64,000 nucleotides of DNA from Streptomyces sp. AM 4-1-1 (GCF_029167625.1 NZ_CP119145.1:3100001-3164000); one strand, 5' to 3'. Positions 38,697-47,525 are shown, counted from the first letter of the stretch. Numbers and translations: made by a program. Notes: generated by a model not told the origin, from the sequence alone.

Positions 38697-39176
38697 TTAC
38701 GCGTCCGAGGCCGTCCCCGTGACCGGATTCCCCGGCTCCGTGCCGGCCCCCGGAACCGCCTTCGCCGTGCAGTCGCCGCAGCGGCCGAAGATCGCGAAGT
38801 GCTTCATGTCGGTCTCGAAGCCGAAGGTGTCCCGCAGCTTCGCGGTGAAGTCGCCGACCACGTCCACATCGGCCTCGATGACGTCCGCGCAGTCACGGCA
38901 GACCAGGTGGATGTGGTGGTGCCGGTCGGCCAGGTGGTACGTGGGTGCCCCGTGCCCCAGATGGGCGTGGCTGACCAGCCCCAGCTCCTCCAGGAGTTCC
39001 AGGGTCCGGTAGACGGTGGAGATGTTCACACCGGAAGCGGTTCTGCGCACCTCGGAGAGAATGTCGTCCGGGGTCGCGTGTTCCAGCGTGTCCACGGCTT
39101 CGAGGACAAGCTGCCGCTGCGGCGTCAGCCGGTACCCGCGCTGCCGAAGATCGGTCTTCCAGTCGGTGCTCACCAC
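38697..39176 (-). CDS. nur: Nickel-responsive Fur-family regulator Nur
   Basis: A 159-residue Fur-family repressor. Winged helix residues 1-80 (TDLRQRGYRLTPQRQLVLEA, NISTVYRTLELLEELG). With GTG 39176 as residue 1, His33, His70, His72, His86, His88 and His90 fall exactly where S. coelicolor Nur has its nickel/metal ligands. Two CxxC pairs (HLVCRDCADV, FGRCGDCTAK) complete the pattern. Nur represses sodF and nickel uptake genes when Ni is present. GGAG precedes the paired GTG codons; the second (39173) is an equally possible start. The C-terminal tail is about 14 residues longer than that of Nur. Confidence 0.92.
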   Translation of the reverse strand: MVSTDWKTDLRQRGYRLTPQRQLVLEAVDTLEHATPDDILSEVRRTASGVNISTVYRTLELLEELGLVSHAHLGHGAPTYHLADRHHHIHLVCRDCADVIEADVDVVGDFTAKLRDTFGFETDMKHFAIFGRCGDCTAKAVPGAGTEPGNPVTGTASDA

Positions 39177-39219
39177 AACTCCAGTGTAGGTCCGGGCGAG
39201 CACCCGCCCAGGGCCGCGC

Positions 39220-39792
39220 CTACTTGAAGAACGCGATGCCGTCGTCCGGCAGGTCACCGAGGCTCTTCGCCATCGCCTCGACCTCTTCCGGGGTGACGAC
39301 CTTCTTCAGGTGCGCGGACATGTACGGACGCAGCTCGACGTCGGGCGTCGACTTCTCGCCGACCCACATCAGGTCGCTGTTCACATAGCCGTAAAGCCGC
39401 TTGCCACCGCTGTACGGGCCGGAGGCCGCGGTCCGCGCCACCGCGTCGGTGACGAGGTCGATCTGCGGCTTCTGGTGGGCCAGCTCGCCGTACCAGATCT
39501 CGATGACGCCCTGGTCGCGGACCATGACGACCTCGACCTTGCGGTCCTTGTCGATGCGCCAGTAGCCGGACTCGGACTCCAGCGGCTTGACCTTGTTGCC
39601 GTCGGCGTCGAGCACCCAGCTGTGCGATACGTACTCCAGGAAGTCCCGGCCGTCGTGGCCGAAGGTGACTTCCTGACCGAAGTTGCACTTCTCGTCACCG
39701 GGGAAGTCGGACACGCCCGCGCCCGCCCAGTTGCCGAGGAGGAAGGCCAGCGGGACGAGGTCCGGGTGGAGGTCGGACGGGATCTCGATCAT
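39220..39792 (-). CDS. Nitrobindin-like FABP-family haem protein
   Basis: A 190-residue beta-barrel protein of the nitrobindin/THAP4 C-terminal family (FABP-like, DUF1794). The haem-pocket signature GxWxGxG appears as LLGNWAGAGVSDFPGDE. Further blocks are DFLEYVSHSWVLDADGNKV, ESGYWRIDKDRKVEVVMVRD and RLYGYVNSDLMWVGE. The family binds ferric haem and isomerises peroxynitrite to nitrate. The gene is upstream of nur on the same strand, with 43 bp between them. Confidence 0.93.
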   Translation of the reverse strand: MIEIPSDLHPDLVPLAFLLGNWAGAGVSDFPGDEKCNFGQEVTFGHDGRDFLEYVSHSWVLDADGNKVKPLESESGYWRIDKDRKVEVVMVRDQGVIEIWYGELAHQKPQIDLVTDAVARTAASGPYSGGKRLYGYVNSDLMWVGEKSTPDVELRPYMSAHLKKVVTPEEVEAMAKSLGDLPDDGIAFFK

Positions 39793-39859
39793 GAGCTGCT
39801 CAGACGATCTGTGAGAGGGGCGTGCTGCGACTGTGACGGTCGGGCGGTGCGGGGAGCGG

Positions 39860-39961
39860 TCAGCGCTGGCCCTGGTACAGCTTCTTCACGGTCACCGCCG
39901 CGAAGGCGAGCACGCCGACGCAGACCAGGACCAGCAGGGCGGAGAAGAATGCCTCAAGCAC
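39860..39961 (-). CDS. 33-residue single-pass membrane peptide
   Basis: Too short for routine gene finding. GTG 39961 with GAGGAG at a 5-nt spacer encodes MLEAFFSALLVLVCVGVLAF AAVTVKKLYQGQR followed by TGA. Residues 4-24 form one membrane helix, followed by a basic cytoplasmic tail. The strong RBS, clean composition and position upstream of the nitrobindin gene on the same strand support a real gene. Function unknown. Confidence 0.78.
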   Translation of the reverse strand: MLEAFFSALLVLVCVGVLAFAAVTVKKLYQGQR

Positions 39962-40262
39962 GGGAGCTCCTCGGATGAGCGGTTGGACGGCGGTACGGGA
40001 CCGGGGTCCAGCCTAATGGGTTGGGGTACGGCCCGAGGGTTCGGGTCCGGGCCCCGTCCAGGGGCGGGAGGGGCGTGCGGCGGGGCCAGCTCCGGGGAGA
40101 CGGAGGCCGTGCGCCGCACGCGTGGGACCCTCCCGAAATGCCGGGGTGTCTTGCTCCGGTCGAGCGATGTCCCGGATGCGGCGGCCGACCCACGCCCCGG
40201 CCCGCCCCGCGCCGGCCCGACCTGCACCCGACCCGGCGCCGGCCACCACCCGGCCCGAACGG

Positions 40263-40550
40263 CTACCGCCGGCGTCTCCCGCCGTTCCCGGGGTTCTGAG
40301 GATTCCCGGCGTTCCTGCCGCCCCCGCCCTCGGGAGCGTTCCGGTCGTCGTCGTTCTCGTCCCACCAGCGGTCGTCGGGCCCGCGCCGGTTGGCGACGAT
40401 CGCCGCGGCGGGCGGGATGACCATGGCGACCACGCACATGGCGATGGCCGCGGGCACCGACCAGAGCCGGACGAAGGCCCAGGCGGAGACGAAGAGGACG
40501 ACGCATGCGCCCATCATCAGGAAGTAACCACGACGGCGTCGGGCGTACAT
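40263..40550 (-). CDS. DUF3099 membrane protein
   Basis: A 95-residue protein: RRRRGYFLMMGACVVLFVSA and FVRLWSVPAAIAMCVVAMVI are two membrane helices (about 9-30, 32-52), followed by the DUF3099 block ANRRGPDDRWWDE and a Gly/Asn-rich tail. Conserved across Streptomyces; function unknown. Confidence 0.9.
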   Translation of the reverse strand: MYARRRRGYFLMMGACVVLFVSAWAFVRLWSVPAAIAMCVVAMVIPPAAAIVANRRGPDDRWWDENDDDRNAPEGGGGRNAGNPQNPGNGGRRRR

Positions 40551-40592
40551 GACTCCAGCGTACGTCCGGACACCGGACCCCGGGCGGCGCGA

Positions 40593-40642
40593 AGGGCCGC
40601 ACCCCGGCTCAGGTGGCGTCCAACCCCCTGGGGTGCGGCCCT
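40593..40642 (-). terminator. Terminator downstream of the sseC gene
   Basis: Perfect 13-bp arms AGGGCCGCACCCC / GGGGTGCGGCCCT, separated by 24 nt, between the DUF1416 stop (40715) and the DUF3099 start. Confidence 0.7.
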
Positions 40643-40657
40643 CCGGCCGGTCCGTCG

Positions 40658-40709
40658 TACGTGTTCGGTTGTACGCGTTCGGTTGTACGTGTCCGGTCGT
40701 ACGTGACGA
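40658..40709. repeat. 14-bp tandem repeat, about 3.7 units
   Basis: TACGTGTTCGGTTG, TACGCGTTCGGTTG and TACGTGTCCGGTCG follow one another (40658-40699), with a partial fourth unit abutting the sseC stop. Confidence 0.85.
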
Positions 40710-40714
40710 CCGGG

Positions 40715-41002
40715 TCAGACGGCGATGGCGACCTCGGAGAGGCCACCCGTCTGCGCCACGACCGTGCGGTCGGCGCTGCCGCCCGGGACGAGCGCGCGCA
40801 GCGTCCAGGTGCCCTCGGCGGCGTAGAAGCGGAACTGCCCCGTCGCCGAGGTCGGGACCTCGGCGGTGAACTCGCCGGTCGAGTCCAGGAGGCGCACGTA
40901 ACCGGTGACGGGCTCGCCGTCGCGGGTCACGCTGCCCTGGATGGTGGTCTCACCGGGCTTGATCGTCGAAGCGTCGGGGCCGCCGGCCTTTGCTCCACAC
41001 AT
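40715..41002 (-). CDS. sseC: SseC-type DUF1416 protein
   Basis: A 95-residue DUF1416 protein (MCGAKAGGPDASTIKPGETT, TGYVRLLDSTGEFTAEVPTS, FRFYAAEGTWTLRALVPGG), a small beta-sandwich. In mycobacteria the homologue sseC follows the thiosulfate sulfurtransferase gene, as here (40 bp after its stop), so a role in sulfur transfer is likely but undefined. Confidence 0.92.
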   Translation of the reverse strand: MCGAKAGGPDASTIKPGETTIQGSVTRDGEPVTGYVRLLDSTGEFTAEVPTSATGQFRFYAAEGTWTLRALVPGGSADRTVVAQTGGLSEVAIAV

Positions 41003-41042
41003 GGCTTTATGTCCTTCTGGTCGGGGAGGGGTCGGTCAGGAA

Positions 41043-41882
41043 TTACTTGTTGGCGCCGAGCTCGATCGGCACACCCACGAGGGAGCCGTACTCGGTCCAC
41101 GAACCGTCGTAGTTCTTGACGTTCTCCTGGCCGAGCAGCTCGTGCAGCACGAACCAGGTCAGGGCGGAACGCTCACCGATGCGGCAGTACGCGATGGTGT
41201 CCTTCGCCAGGTCGACCTGCTCGGCCTCGTAGAGGGCGCGCAGCTCGTCGTCCGACTTGAAGGTGCCGTCGTCGTTGGCGTTCTTCGACCACGGGATGTT
41301 GCGGGCGCTCGGCACGTGGCCGGGCTTCTGCGACTGCTCCTGGGGCAGGTGCGCCGGGGCGAGCAGCTTGCCGCTGAACTCGTCGGGCGAGCGCACGTCG
41401 ACCAGGTTGAGGCTGCCGATCGCCTTGACGACGTCGTCGCGGTAGGCGCGGATCGACTCGTCCTGCGGCTTGGCCTTGTACTGCGTGGCCGGACGCGTCG
41501 GGACGGCGTCGACCAGGTCGCGGGAGTCCAGCTCCCACTTCTTGCGCCCACCGTCGAGGAGGCGGACGTCCTGGTGGCCGTAGAGCTTGAAGTACCAGAA
41601 GGCGTAGGAGGCGAACCAGTTGTTGTTGCCGCCGTAGAGCACGACCGTGGTGTCGTTCGCGATGCCCTTCTCCGAGAGGAGCTTCTCGAAGCCGGCCTGG
41701 TCGACGAAGTCACGGCGGACCGGGTCCTGGAGGTCCTTCGTCCAGTCGATCCGGATCGCGTTCTTGATGTGGTTCTTCTCGTAGGCCGAGGTGTCCTCGT
41801 CGACCTCGACGATGGCGACCTTCGGGTCGTCGATGTGGGCCTCGACCCAGTCGGCGTCTACCAGGACGTCACTGCGGCTCAT
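41043..41882 (-). CDS. Thiosulfate sulfurtransferase (rhodanese)
   Basis: A 279-residue two-domain rhodanese of the CysA/SseA type. The inactive N-terminal rhodanese domain (SDVLVDADWVEAHIDDPKVA, HIKNAIRIDW) precedes the catalytic domain (LNLVDVRSPDEFSGK, HVPSARNIPW), whose active-site loop is AYCRIGERSALTW with the persulfide Cys at about 233. It moves sulfane sulfur from thiosulfate to thiol acceptors. ATG 41882 has GGAGGA upstream. A Cys-rich leader peptide and hairpins 5' to it suggest control by cysteine supply. Confidence 0.95.
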   Translation of the reverse strand: MSRSDVLVDADWVEAHIDDPKVAIVEVDEDTSAYEKNHIKNAIRIDWTKDLQDPVRRDFVDQAGFEKLLSEKGIANDTTVVLYGGNNNWFASYAFWYFKLYGHQDVRLLDGGRKKWELDSRDLVDAVPTRPATQYKAKPQDESIRAYRDDVVKAIGSLNLVDVRSPDEFSGKLLAPAHLPQEQSQKPGHVPSARNIPWSKNANDDGTFKSDDELRALYEAEQVDLAKDTIAYCRIGERSALTWFVLHELLGQENVKNYDGSWTEYGSLVGVPIELGANK

Positions 41883-41971
41883 GTGTTTCTCCTCCGGGGC
41901 AGTCTGCGGCGAGATGATGCGGTGAGTGCCGGTCTGTACGGGGGCGCTGGGCGGTCGTACGGGCACGGGGA

Positions 41972-41998
41972 CGGCCCTGACAACGGTCGGAAGGGCCG
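41972..41998 (-). promoter_or_regulatory. Hairpin in the sulfurtransferase leader (attenuator candidate)
   Basis: A stem CGGCCCT / AGGGCCG (7 bp) with further internal pairing. It lies after the leader-peptide stop (42021) and before the sulfurtransferase start (41882), where an attenuation or translation-coupling element would be expected. Confidence 0.45.
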
Positions 41999-42020
41999 GG
42001 AGGTACGCGGGAACTCCCGC

Positions 42021-42128
42021 TCAGGCAGTGCGACAGAGCATGGCGGCGACGCGGCACAGGTCCACTGCCCGCCGCTTCGTGAGATCCGCCTGTCCCCGCT
42101 GACGGAGACCACTGATGGAGCACTGCAT
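42021..42128 (-). CDS. Cys-rich leader peptide of the sulfurtransferase operon
   Basis: A 35-residue peptide, MQCSISGLRQRGQADL followed by TKRRAVDLCRVAAMLCRTA and TGA. The C-terminal KRRAVDLCRVAAMLCR matches the pattern of actinobacterial cis-regulatory leader peptides (RR.VDL.RV....CR) found before sulfur-metabolism genes. Two Cys codons near the end would sense Cys-tRNA. No Shine-Dalgarno is visible and the predicted -10 is 7 bp from the ATG, so translation is probably leaderless. It precedes the rhodanese gene by 138 bp. Confidence 0.82.
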   Translation of the reverse strand: MQCSISGLRQRGQADLTKRRAVDLCRVAAMLCRTA

Positions 42129-42135
42129 GGGACCG

Positions 42136-42165
42136 ATCGTAAGGAGATACGGGCGACGATGTCAC
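42136..42165 (-). promoter_or_regulatory. Predicted promoter of the leader-sulfurtransferase operon
   Basis: On the minus strand GTGACA (42165-42160) and TACGAT (42141-42136) form a good vegetative promoter with an 18-bp spacer. Transcription would start at or within a few bases of the leader ATG (42128), consistent with a leaderless message. Confidence 0.65.
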
Positions 42166-42346
42166 CGCCGTGTCACATCCTGAGACAGGATCGTCCGCAG
42201 TGCGAGATGCCTGTCGAACGAAAAGGGCTTCGGAGGCGTCGCGGAGCAGGTCACGGCGGTTCGCCATCTGCGGACCGGACGTGTACGTCTCACCATGTGA
42301 CCGGAGCGGTGGAGCGCGGCCGAGCGGGGCGGGCGCGAGCCGGCTC

Positions 42347-43036
42347 TCAGCCGGCCAGCCGGACATCCGTACCCGACACCGAGACCTCCAGGCCCTCCGG
42401 AGTGACCTCGACCTTCTCCAGGTTCAGCCCGCTCGGCAGACCGCTGATCGTGCGGTTGAAGTCGCTCTTCGAGCGGACCAGGTCCTCCAGGCCGGGGATG
42501 CCCTCGCCCGGCACCTTGTCCGCGTGGACCCGGATGACGTTGCCGTCGGCCAGGGTGACGGTGGAGAGCACGCTGCGCGAGACCGGGCGGTCCATGACCG
42601 CGACCGTGCCGGTGACCTTCACCTTGCCGTTGCCGCCGTAGGCGACGGAGACTTCCTCGTCGGCCGCCTTCGTGAGGTCCTCGTACGAGATGACGGCCTT
42701 GCCCGTGGCGCGGGCGGCGGTGGCGCTGGTGAAGCCGTTGGCCAGCTTCACGTCGTGCAGCTGGATCTTCATCGTGCTGATGCGGGTGGGGTGGCCCGAG
42801 GTGGTGGTCGAGACGCCCTTGAGGTCGACCTCGACCTCGTCGAGACCGCCGCTCACGACCTGGGTCAGGAAGGGGAAGCCCTTGATCGAGACGTCCTTCG
42901 ACTCCGTCGACCCACCGGAGATCTGGATGCGGTCCTTGATCTCCGACTCGGCGAAGTACACCGCCGCCCGGTCGGCCGCCACGAAGAGTCCGCCCAGGAT
43001 CACCACGATGATCAGCAGTATTCGAAGTCCGCGCAT
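42347..43036 (-). CDS. DUF2993 membrane-anchored protein
   Basis: A 229-residue protein. The N-terminal membrane anchor/signal (LRILLIIVVILGGLFVAADR) is followed by a DUF2993 (LmeA-like) domain of about 200 residues: ISGGSTESKDVSIKGFPFLTQ, VSGGLDEVEVDLKGVSTTTS and repeated beta strands. LmeA in mycobacteria is a periplasmic protein acting in lipomannan elongation. A lipid-binding TULIP-like role is plausible. It is convergent with nothing; the region to 43256 is gene-free. Confidence 0.9.
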   Translation of the reverse strand: MRGLRILLIIVVILGGLFVAADRAAVYFAESEIKDRIQISGGSTESKDVSIKGFPFLTQVVSGGLDEVEVDLKGVSTTTSGHPTRISTMKIQLHDVKLANGFTSATAARATGKAVISYEDLTKAADEEVSVAYGGNGKVKVTGTVAVMDRPVSRSVLSTVTLADGNVIRVHADKVPGEGIPGLEDLVRSKSDFNRTISGLPSGLNLEKVEVTPEGLEVSVSGTDVRLAG

Positions 43037-43255
43037 GTCTGTTCTTCCCCCACCATGATCCGACCGAGCCCCCTGGTGCCCGCGAGCCTACTGGTGCCGC
43101 TGTGTCGCACGACAGGCCCGGCTTGATCGACGTACGGAGGCCACGGACGGTTCCCCGGCCGCGCCCGTATCCGTGGACGGGCCGGCCGGCGGTACACGAA
43201 CCGGGGTACGGGCCCGTCGGCGGCGCGGGACGGGCCGGAGGCGGTCAGGGGAGGG

Positions 43256-44818
43256 TCAGGAGAGGACCTGCCCGAGCAGATGGACGGCCGGAGCCGCGGC
43301 GGTCAGGGGCAGTGCGACCCCCGCCGTCATGTGCACGAACCGTGACGGGTAATCGTAGCTCGCCACCCGCAGCCCGATCAGCGCGCAGCCACCGGCCGCG
43401 AACCCGAGGAGCGCGCCCCCCGTGCCGAGGTCCGTGAAGCCGCCGACCACCCCGCCCGCGCCCGCCGCGACGATCAGCGCCCCGACGACCGATACGGGCC
43501 CGGGGAGCGGCAGCGCGCGGACCAGCACGGCCACCGCCACGGCGACCCCGCCGACCACGACCGCGTCGGGGACCGCCGCCAGCTGTCCGGTGGCGACGAT
43601 CGCGAGAGCCGCCGAGACGACGGTCGCCATCAGTCCGGCCATCCGCTCGTCGGCGCTCGCGTGGCTGCGCAGTTGGAGGACCAGCGTGAGCAGCACCCAG
43701 ACGCCGAGCGTGCCGATGATCGCGGCCGGCGCGTTGTCGCGGCCCGCCACGAGCAGGGCGACATCGGAGACGAGACCGCCCAGGAAGGCGAGTGCGATGC
43801 CCTGACGGGCGGGCCACATGCCGTTCAGCCGGAACCATCCGGCCGCCGTCACGGCCTGGAGCAGCACCAGCGGTACGAGCAGGGCGTACTGCCCGATCCC
43901 GGCGCCGAGCGCGAGCAGCAGACCGAGGGCCGCGGTGATCGCGGCGGGCTGTGTGCCGGGCGCGATGATCGGCGACCGGCCCTCGGCGCGGGCGCGCTGG
44001 GCGTCGGTGATGCGGCTGTTGCCGAGGGTGGTGGGCGCGCTGTACCCGGAGGTGTCGTGCCCGGCCGGCGCGGGTGCCGTCGCCGGTGCGGCCGGTGCGG
44101 CGGGCGCCGCGACCGCGACCGGAACCTCGGGCGGCAGCGGGTACGAACCGGAGTCGGCGGCGCCCTGCGGCTGATACGCCTGGGACTGCTGCGCAGGCTG
44201 GGCCTGGGGCTGGGCCTGCGGCTGCTGGTACGGATCGGACTGGGCGTACGGGGCGGGCTCGGCGTACGGCTGGAACTGCTGGGATGCCTGGGACTGCCAC
44301 TGAGGCTGCTGGTGCTGCTGGGGCTGCTGATACGGGTCCGACTGCGCGTACGGATCGGGCTGCGCGTACGGATCGGGTTGCGCGTACGGATCGGGTTGCG
44401 CGTACGGCTGGTACGGGTCCGGCCGGTACGGATCGGGCTGCGAACCGTACGGACCGGCCTCGGGCCCGGCCTGCCGCACGCCCGGATTCGACATCGGCGT
44501 CGGGGGCGGGGTCGGCAGCTGCGTCGACGGGACCGACGGCTGGTACTGCGTGTCCCAGGTCTGGCCCTCCCAGGTCTGGGTGGTGGCCGGGTCCTGGTTC
44601 GGCTCGTACGAGGACGGGGACGGGTACGGGTGCGAGGACGGGGCGTAGGGGTCGTACGAGCCCTGCGGCTCGCGGCCCCGCGCGTGCGTCTGCCCGGACA
44701 CGTCGACGAACCCCTGTCCGTGCTCCTCCGGCCCCTGTCCGTGGCCCGGCCGCTGCCCGTCCTCGTAACCCGGTACGTACCCCTGGCCGTACGGATGCTG
44801 CTGATCGCTGCTGCTCAT
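43256..44818 (-). CDS. Multipass membrane protein with Pro/Gln/Tyr repeat domain
   Basis: A 520-residue protein. Residues 1-about 230 are disordered and repetitive: YAQPDPYAQPDPYAQPDPYA is encoded by an 18-bp DNA repeat (GCGTACGGATCGGGTTGC, about 44341-44405), followed by Gln/Pro-rich sequence. After the block TLGNSRITDAQRARAEGRSP come about nine membrane helices. The conserved Streptomyces family has no assigned function. ATG 44818 is the family start (MSSSDQQ), though its RBS is weak. Possibly co-transcribed with the MoaD gene 10 bp upstream. Confidence 0.87.
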   Translation of the reverse strand: MSSSDQQHPYGQGYVPGYEDGQRPGHGQGPEEHGQGFVDVSGQTHARGREPQGSYDPYAPSSHPYPSPSSYEPNQDPATTQTWEGQTWDTQYQPSVPSTQLPTPPPTPMSNPGVRQAGPEAGPYGSQPDPYRPDPYQPYAQPDPYAQPDPYAQPDPYAQSDPYQQPQQHQQPQWQSQASQQFQPYAEPAPYAQSDPYQQPQAQPQAQPAQQSQAYQPQGAADSGSYPLPPEVPVAVAAPAAPAAPATAPAPAGHDTSGYSAPTTLGNSRITDAQRARAEGRSPIIAPGTQPAAITAALGLLLALGAGIGQYALLVPLVLLQAVTAAGWFRLNGMWPARQGIALAFLGGLVSDVALLVAGRDNAPAAIIGTLGVWVLLTLVLQLRSHASADERMAGLMATVVSAALAIVATGQLAAVPDAVVVGGVAVAVAVLVRALPLPGPVSVVGALIVAAGAGGVVGGFTDLGTGGALLGFAAGGCALIGLRVASYDYPSRFVHMTAGVALPLTAAAPAVHLLGQVLS

Positions 44819-44828
44819 GTTGTGCGGT

Positions 44829-45083
44829 TCACCCTCCTGCGAACGGCGGGAGCACCTCGACCGTGCCGCCCTCGGCAAGGCGTACGGTCTCATGGCCACG
44901 CGTACCCACGGGATCGCCGTCGATCAGGAACGAGCACCTGGGCAGTACGCGGGTCAGCTCGCCCGGGTGCCGTCGGCGCACCGCGTCGAGCGCGTCGGCG
45001 AGTGTGACAGCCGCGTACGGCTCCTCCGCGGTCCCCGCGGCGGCCTTCGCCGCGGCCCAGTAGCGGATGGTCACCGCTGCCAT
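44829..45083 (-). CDS. MoaD/ThiS-family sulfur-carrier protein
   Basis: An 84-residue ubiquitin-fold protein with the C-terminal Gly-Gly (PPFAGG) that is thiocarboxylated for sulfur transfer in molybdopterin or thiamin-type biosynthesis. N-terminal strand VTIRYWAAAKAAAG is MoaD-like; VEVLPPFAGG is the signature. Start ATG 45083, AGAGGAG upstream. Which pathway it serves cannot be told. Confidence 0.93.
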   Translation of the reverse strand: MAAVTIRYWAAAKAAAGTAEEPYAAVTLADALDAVRRRHPGELTRVLPRCSFLIDGDPVGTRGHETVRLAEGGTVEVLPPFAGG

Positions 45084-45147
45084 GGCGGCACTCCTCTCGT
45101 CTCGTCTCGCGTCACGGACTCCGCACCCGTGCGCTGTCCATCATGGT

Positions 45148-46338
45148 TCACGCCGTCGCCAGCCAGTCGGCGATCCGGGTGAGCAAGGTCTCGTCCGCCG
45201 CGTTCTCCGCATGGCCCATGCCGGGCTCCAGCCAGAGCCGCGCGTGGCCCCGGGCGGCTTCGGCCAGCATCCTCGGATGGTCGACCGGGAAGTACGGATC
45301 GCGGTCGCCGTGCACGATCAGCAGCGGGGTCGGCGCGATCAGCGGGACCGCGTCGACCGGTGAGAGCGGTACGGGGTCCCATCCCCGGCGGTCGATCCGG
45401 GTACGCAGGCCGTACCGGCCGACGAGCCGTCCGGCGGGCCGGGTGACCACCCAGTGCAGGCGGCGCATCGGGGCCGTACCCCGGTAGTACCAGCGGGCCG
45501 GAGCGCTCACGGCGACCACCGCGTCCACGCCGCAACCCGCTTCCGCACCCGGACCCGCCCCGGCCTCCGCTCCCACCACCGCGCTCACGTCCCGACCGCC
45601 CAAACCGTCCGGGCCGTTCGGACCGTCCAGCCCGACCGGACCGACGCGATCCCCGCGCCCGTCACCGTCGCCACCTTGCCCGCCTCCCCCTCCCCCGTTC
45701 CCGCTCGCGCCTTTCCCGTCCCCGCGCCCGTCACCGTCGCCACCGCGCCCGCCTTCCCCCTCGCCGCGCGCACAAGCCGGTGCCTGCGCCCCCTCCCACG
45801 CTTCGGTACGCCCCCCATGTCTTCCGTCGCCCGCCACGGGGCCGTCTGTCACCGGCTCCGCCCCCCGGTACAGCGCGGCGTGGCGCAGCACCACCGAACC
45901 GCCCATCGAGAAGCCCACCGTCACCACCCTGCGGTGCCCGAGTTCGCGCGCCCAGGCCACCGCCGCCGCCAGATCCAGGACCTCGCGGTCGCCCACGGTC
46001 GACCGGCCGCCGGAGCCGCCGTGTCCCCGGAAGGAGAACGTCACCACCGCCGCACGCTGGGCGAACACCCGCGCCGCGCGCCGCACGGCGGGCCGGTCGA
46101 CCGACCCGGTGAAGCCGTGCGCGATCACGATCGCCGTACCCGCGTCGCCCCCCTCCGCCCCGGCACCGGCACCCGCCCGCGCACCCGCGCCGGCAACGTC
46201 CTCGACACTCCTCGTACAGGGCTCGTACAGCGCCTCCACGGGCACCCCGTCGGCCGCGTGCAGCACCGTGCGCCGGGGTCCGGGCGTGATCGTGCGGACG
46301 GGCGTGCGCCGGAACCGGCCCTCGGTGGCGGAACTCAT
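45148..46338 (-). CDS. Alpha/beta-hydrolase with Gly-rich insertion
   Basis: A 396-residue alpha/beta-hydrolase. Oxyanion block VIAHGFTGS, RGHGGSGG, nucleophile elbow VGFSMGGSVVLRH (catalytic Ser), acid in LLIVHGDRDPYFP and catalytic His in PGMGHAENA. Between the helix after the nucleophile (RHAALYRGAEPVTDG) and the strand VDAVVAVSAPARWYY there is about 100 residues of Gly/Asp/Arg-rich low complexity (residues about 165-268), encoded by short DNA repeats at about 45530-45850. Relatives lack this segment. Substrate unknown. ATG 46338 begins MSSATEGRF. Confidence 0.9.
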   Translation of the reverse strand: MSSATEGRFRRTPVRTITPGPRRTVLHAADGVPVEALYEPCTRSVEDVAGAGARAGAGAGAEGGDAGTAIVIAHGFTGSVDRPAVRRAARVFAQRAAVVTFSFRGHGGSGGRSTVGDREVLDLAAAVAWARELGHRRVVTVGFSMGGSVVLRHAALYRGAEPVTDGPVAGDGRHGGRTEAWEGAQAPACARGEGEGGRGGDGDGRGDGKGASGNGGGGGGQGGDGDGRGDRVGPVGLDGPNGPDGLGGRDVSAVVGAEAGAGPGAEAGCGVDAVVAVSAPARWYYRGTAPMRRLHWVVTRPAGRLVGRYGLRTRIDRRGWDPVPLSPVDAVPLIAPTPLLIVHGDRDPYFPVDHPRMLAEAARGHARLWLEPGMGHAENAADETLLTRIADWLATA

Positions 46339-46598
46339 GTGGGCTATTCTGCTGCGATGAGGACCTGGGCAACGCAGCCCCCGGGTCCTTTTGTGCTTTC
46401 CGAGCGCCGGCGCGGAGACGTTCCGGCGGACTCGGCGGAACTGGCCGCGCGAACGGTACGAAGGCGTACGAAGATGAGCCGCATACTCCCCCGGGCCCCG
46501 GCCCGGGAGTGCCCCTCTCGCAGGGAACTGAGGAGGACCGACGTAATGGGCGAGCGAACCGTGCACGATCGACCGACCACCGGGGCAGGTGAGTGGCG

Positions 46599-47387
46599 AT
46601 GAGTTCACTGCTGCTGCTGACGAATGCCCTCCAACCGTCGACGGAGGTGCTTCCCGCCCTCGGCCTCCTGCTGCACAGCGTGCGCGTGGCCCCGGCCGAG
46701 GGTGCGGCCCTCCTCGACACCCCCAGCGCCGATGTCGTCCTGATCGACGGCCGCCGCGATCTGCCGCAGGTGCGGTCCCTCTGCCAGCTGCTGCGGTCCA
46801 CGGGACCCGGCTGTCCGCTGCTGCTCGTCGTGACGGAGGGCGGCCTCGCCGCGGTGACCGCCGACTGGGGCATGGACGACGTCCTGCTGGACACGGCGGG
46901 TCCCGCCGAGGTCGAGGCCCGGCTGCGGCTGGCGACCGGCCGGCAGCAGAACACCTCCGACGACAGCCCGATGGAGATCCGCAACGGGGACCTGTCGGTC
47001 GACGAGGCCACGTACAGCGCGAAGCTCAAGGGCCGGGTCCTGGACCTGACCTTCAAGGAGTTCGAGCTGCTGAAGTACCTCGCCCAGCACCCCGGCCGCG
47101 TCTTCACCCGGGCCCAGCTGCTCCAGGAGGTCTGGGGCTACGACTACTTCGGCGGTACGCGGACGGTCGACGTCCATGTCCGGCGGCTGCGCGCCAAGTT
47201 CGGCCCGGAGCACGAGTCGCTGATCGGTACGGTCCGCAACGTCGGCTACCGCTTCGTCGTCCCGGAGAAGGTGGAGCGGGCCGGCGAGGACGCCAAGGCG
47301 AGGGCCGCCGACAGCGCCGAGGCACGGACCGCCGGAGGAGCCGGGACGCGGGCCGCCGGAGGAGCCGCGAGCCGTTCCGCGGTGTAG
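46599..47387 (+). CDS. glnR: Nitrogen regulator GlnR
   Basis: OmpR-type orphan response regulator, 262 residues, global activator/repressor of nitrogen assimilation (glnA, amtB, nir and ure genes in S. coelicolor). Atypical receiver (residues about 1-115; [36 protein letters not shown]) and a winged-helix DNA-binding domain ([52 protein letters not shown]). The sequence is near identical to the GlnR family. The Ala-rich tail is encoded by repeats. ATG 46599 is preferred to GTG 46593. Confidence 0.97.
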   Translation: MSSLLLLTNALQPSTEVLPALGLLLHSVRVAPAEGAALLDTPSADVVLIDGRRDLPQVRSLCQLLRSTGPGCPLLLVVTEGGLAAVTADWGMDDVLLDTAGPAEVEARLRLATGRQQNTSDDSPMEIRNGDLSVDEATYSAKLKGRVLDLTFKEFELLKYLAQHPGRVFTRAQLLQEVWGYDYFGGTRTVDVHVRRLRAKFGPEHESLIGTVRNVGYRFVVPEKVERAGEDAKARAADSAEARTAGGAGTRAAGGAASRSAV

Positions 47388-47525
47388 CGGCCGGCGACGC
47401 GCGGGCGGTGCGCCGGGGGTCGGTCCGCCGTCCCCCGTTCGGAGCAGTCACGAGTCGGTGCCGTATCGACGGAAATCGCCGTCCGACCTGCCATGGAGCA
47501 CGTCCATCCGCGTAGACTGCCGCGC

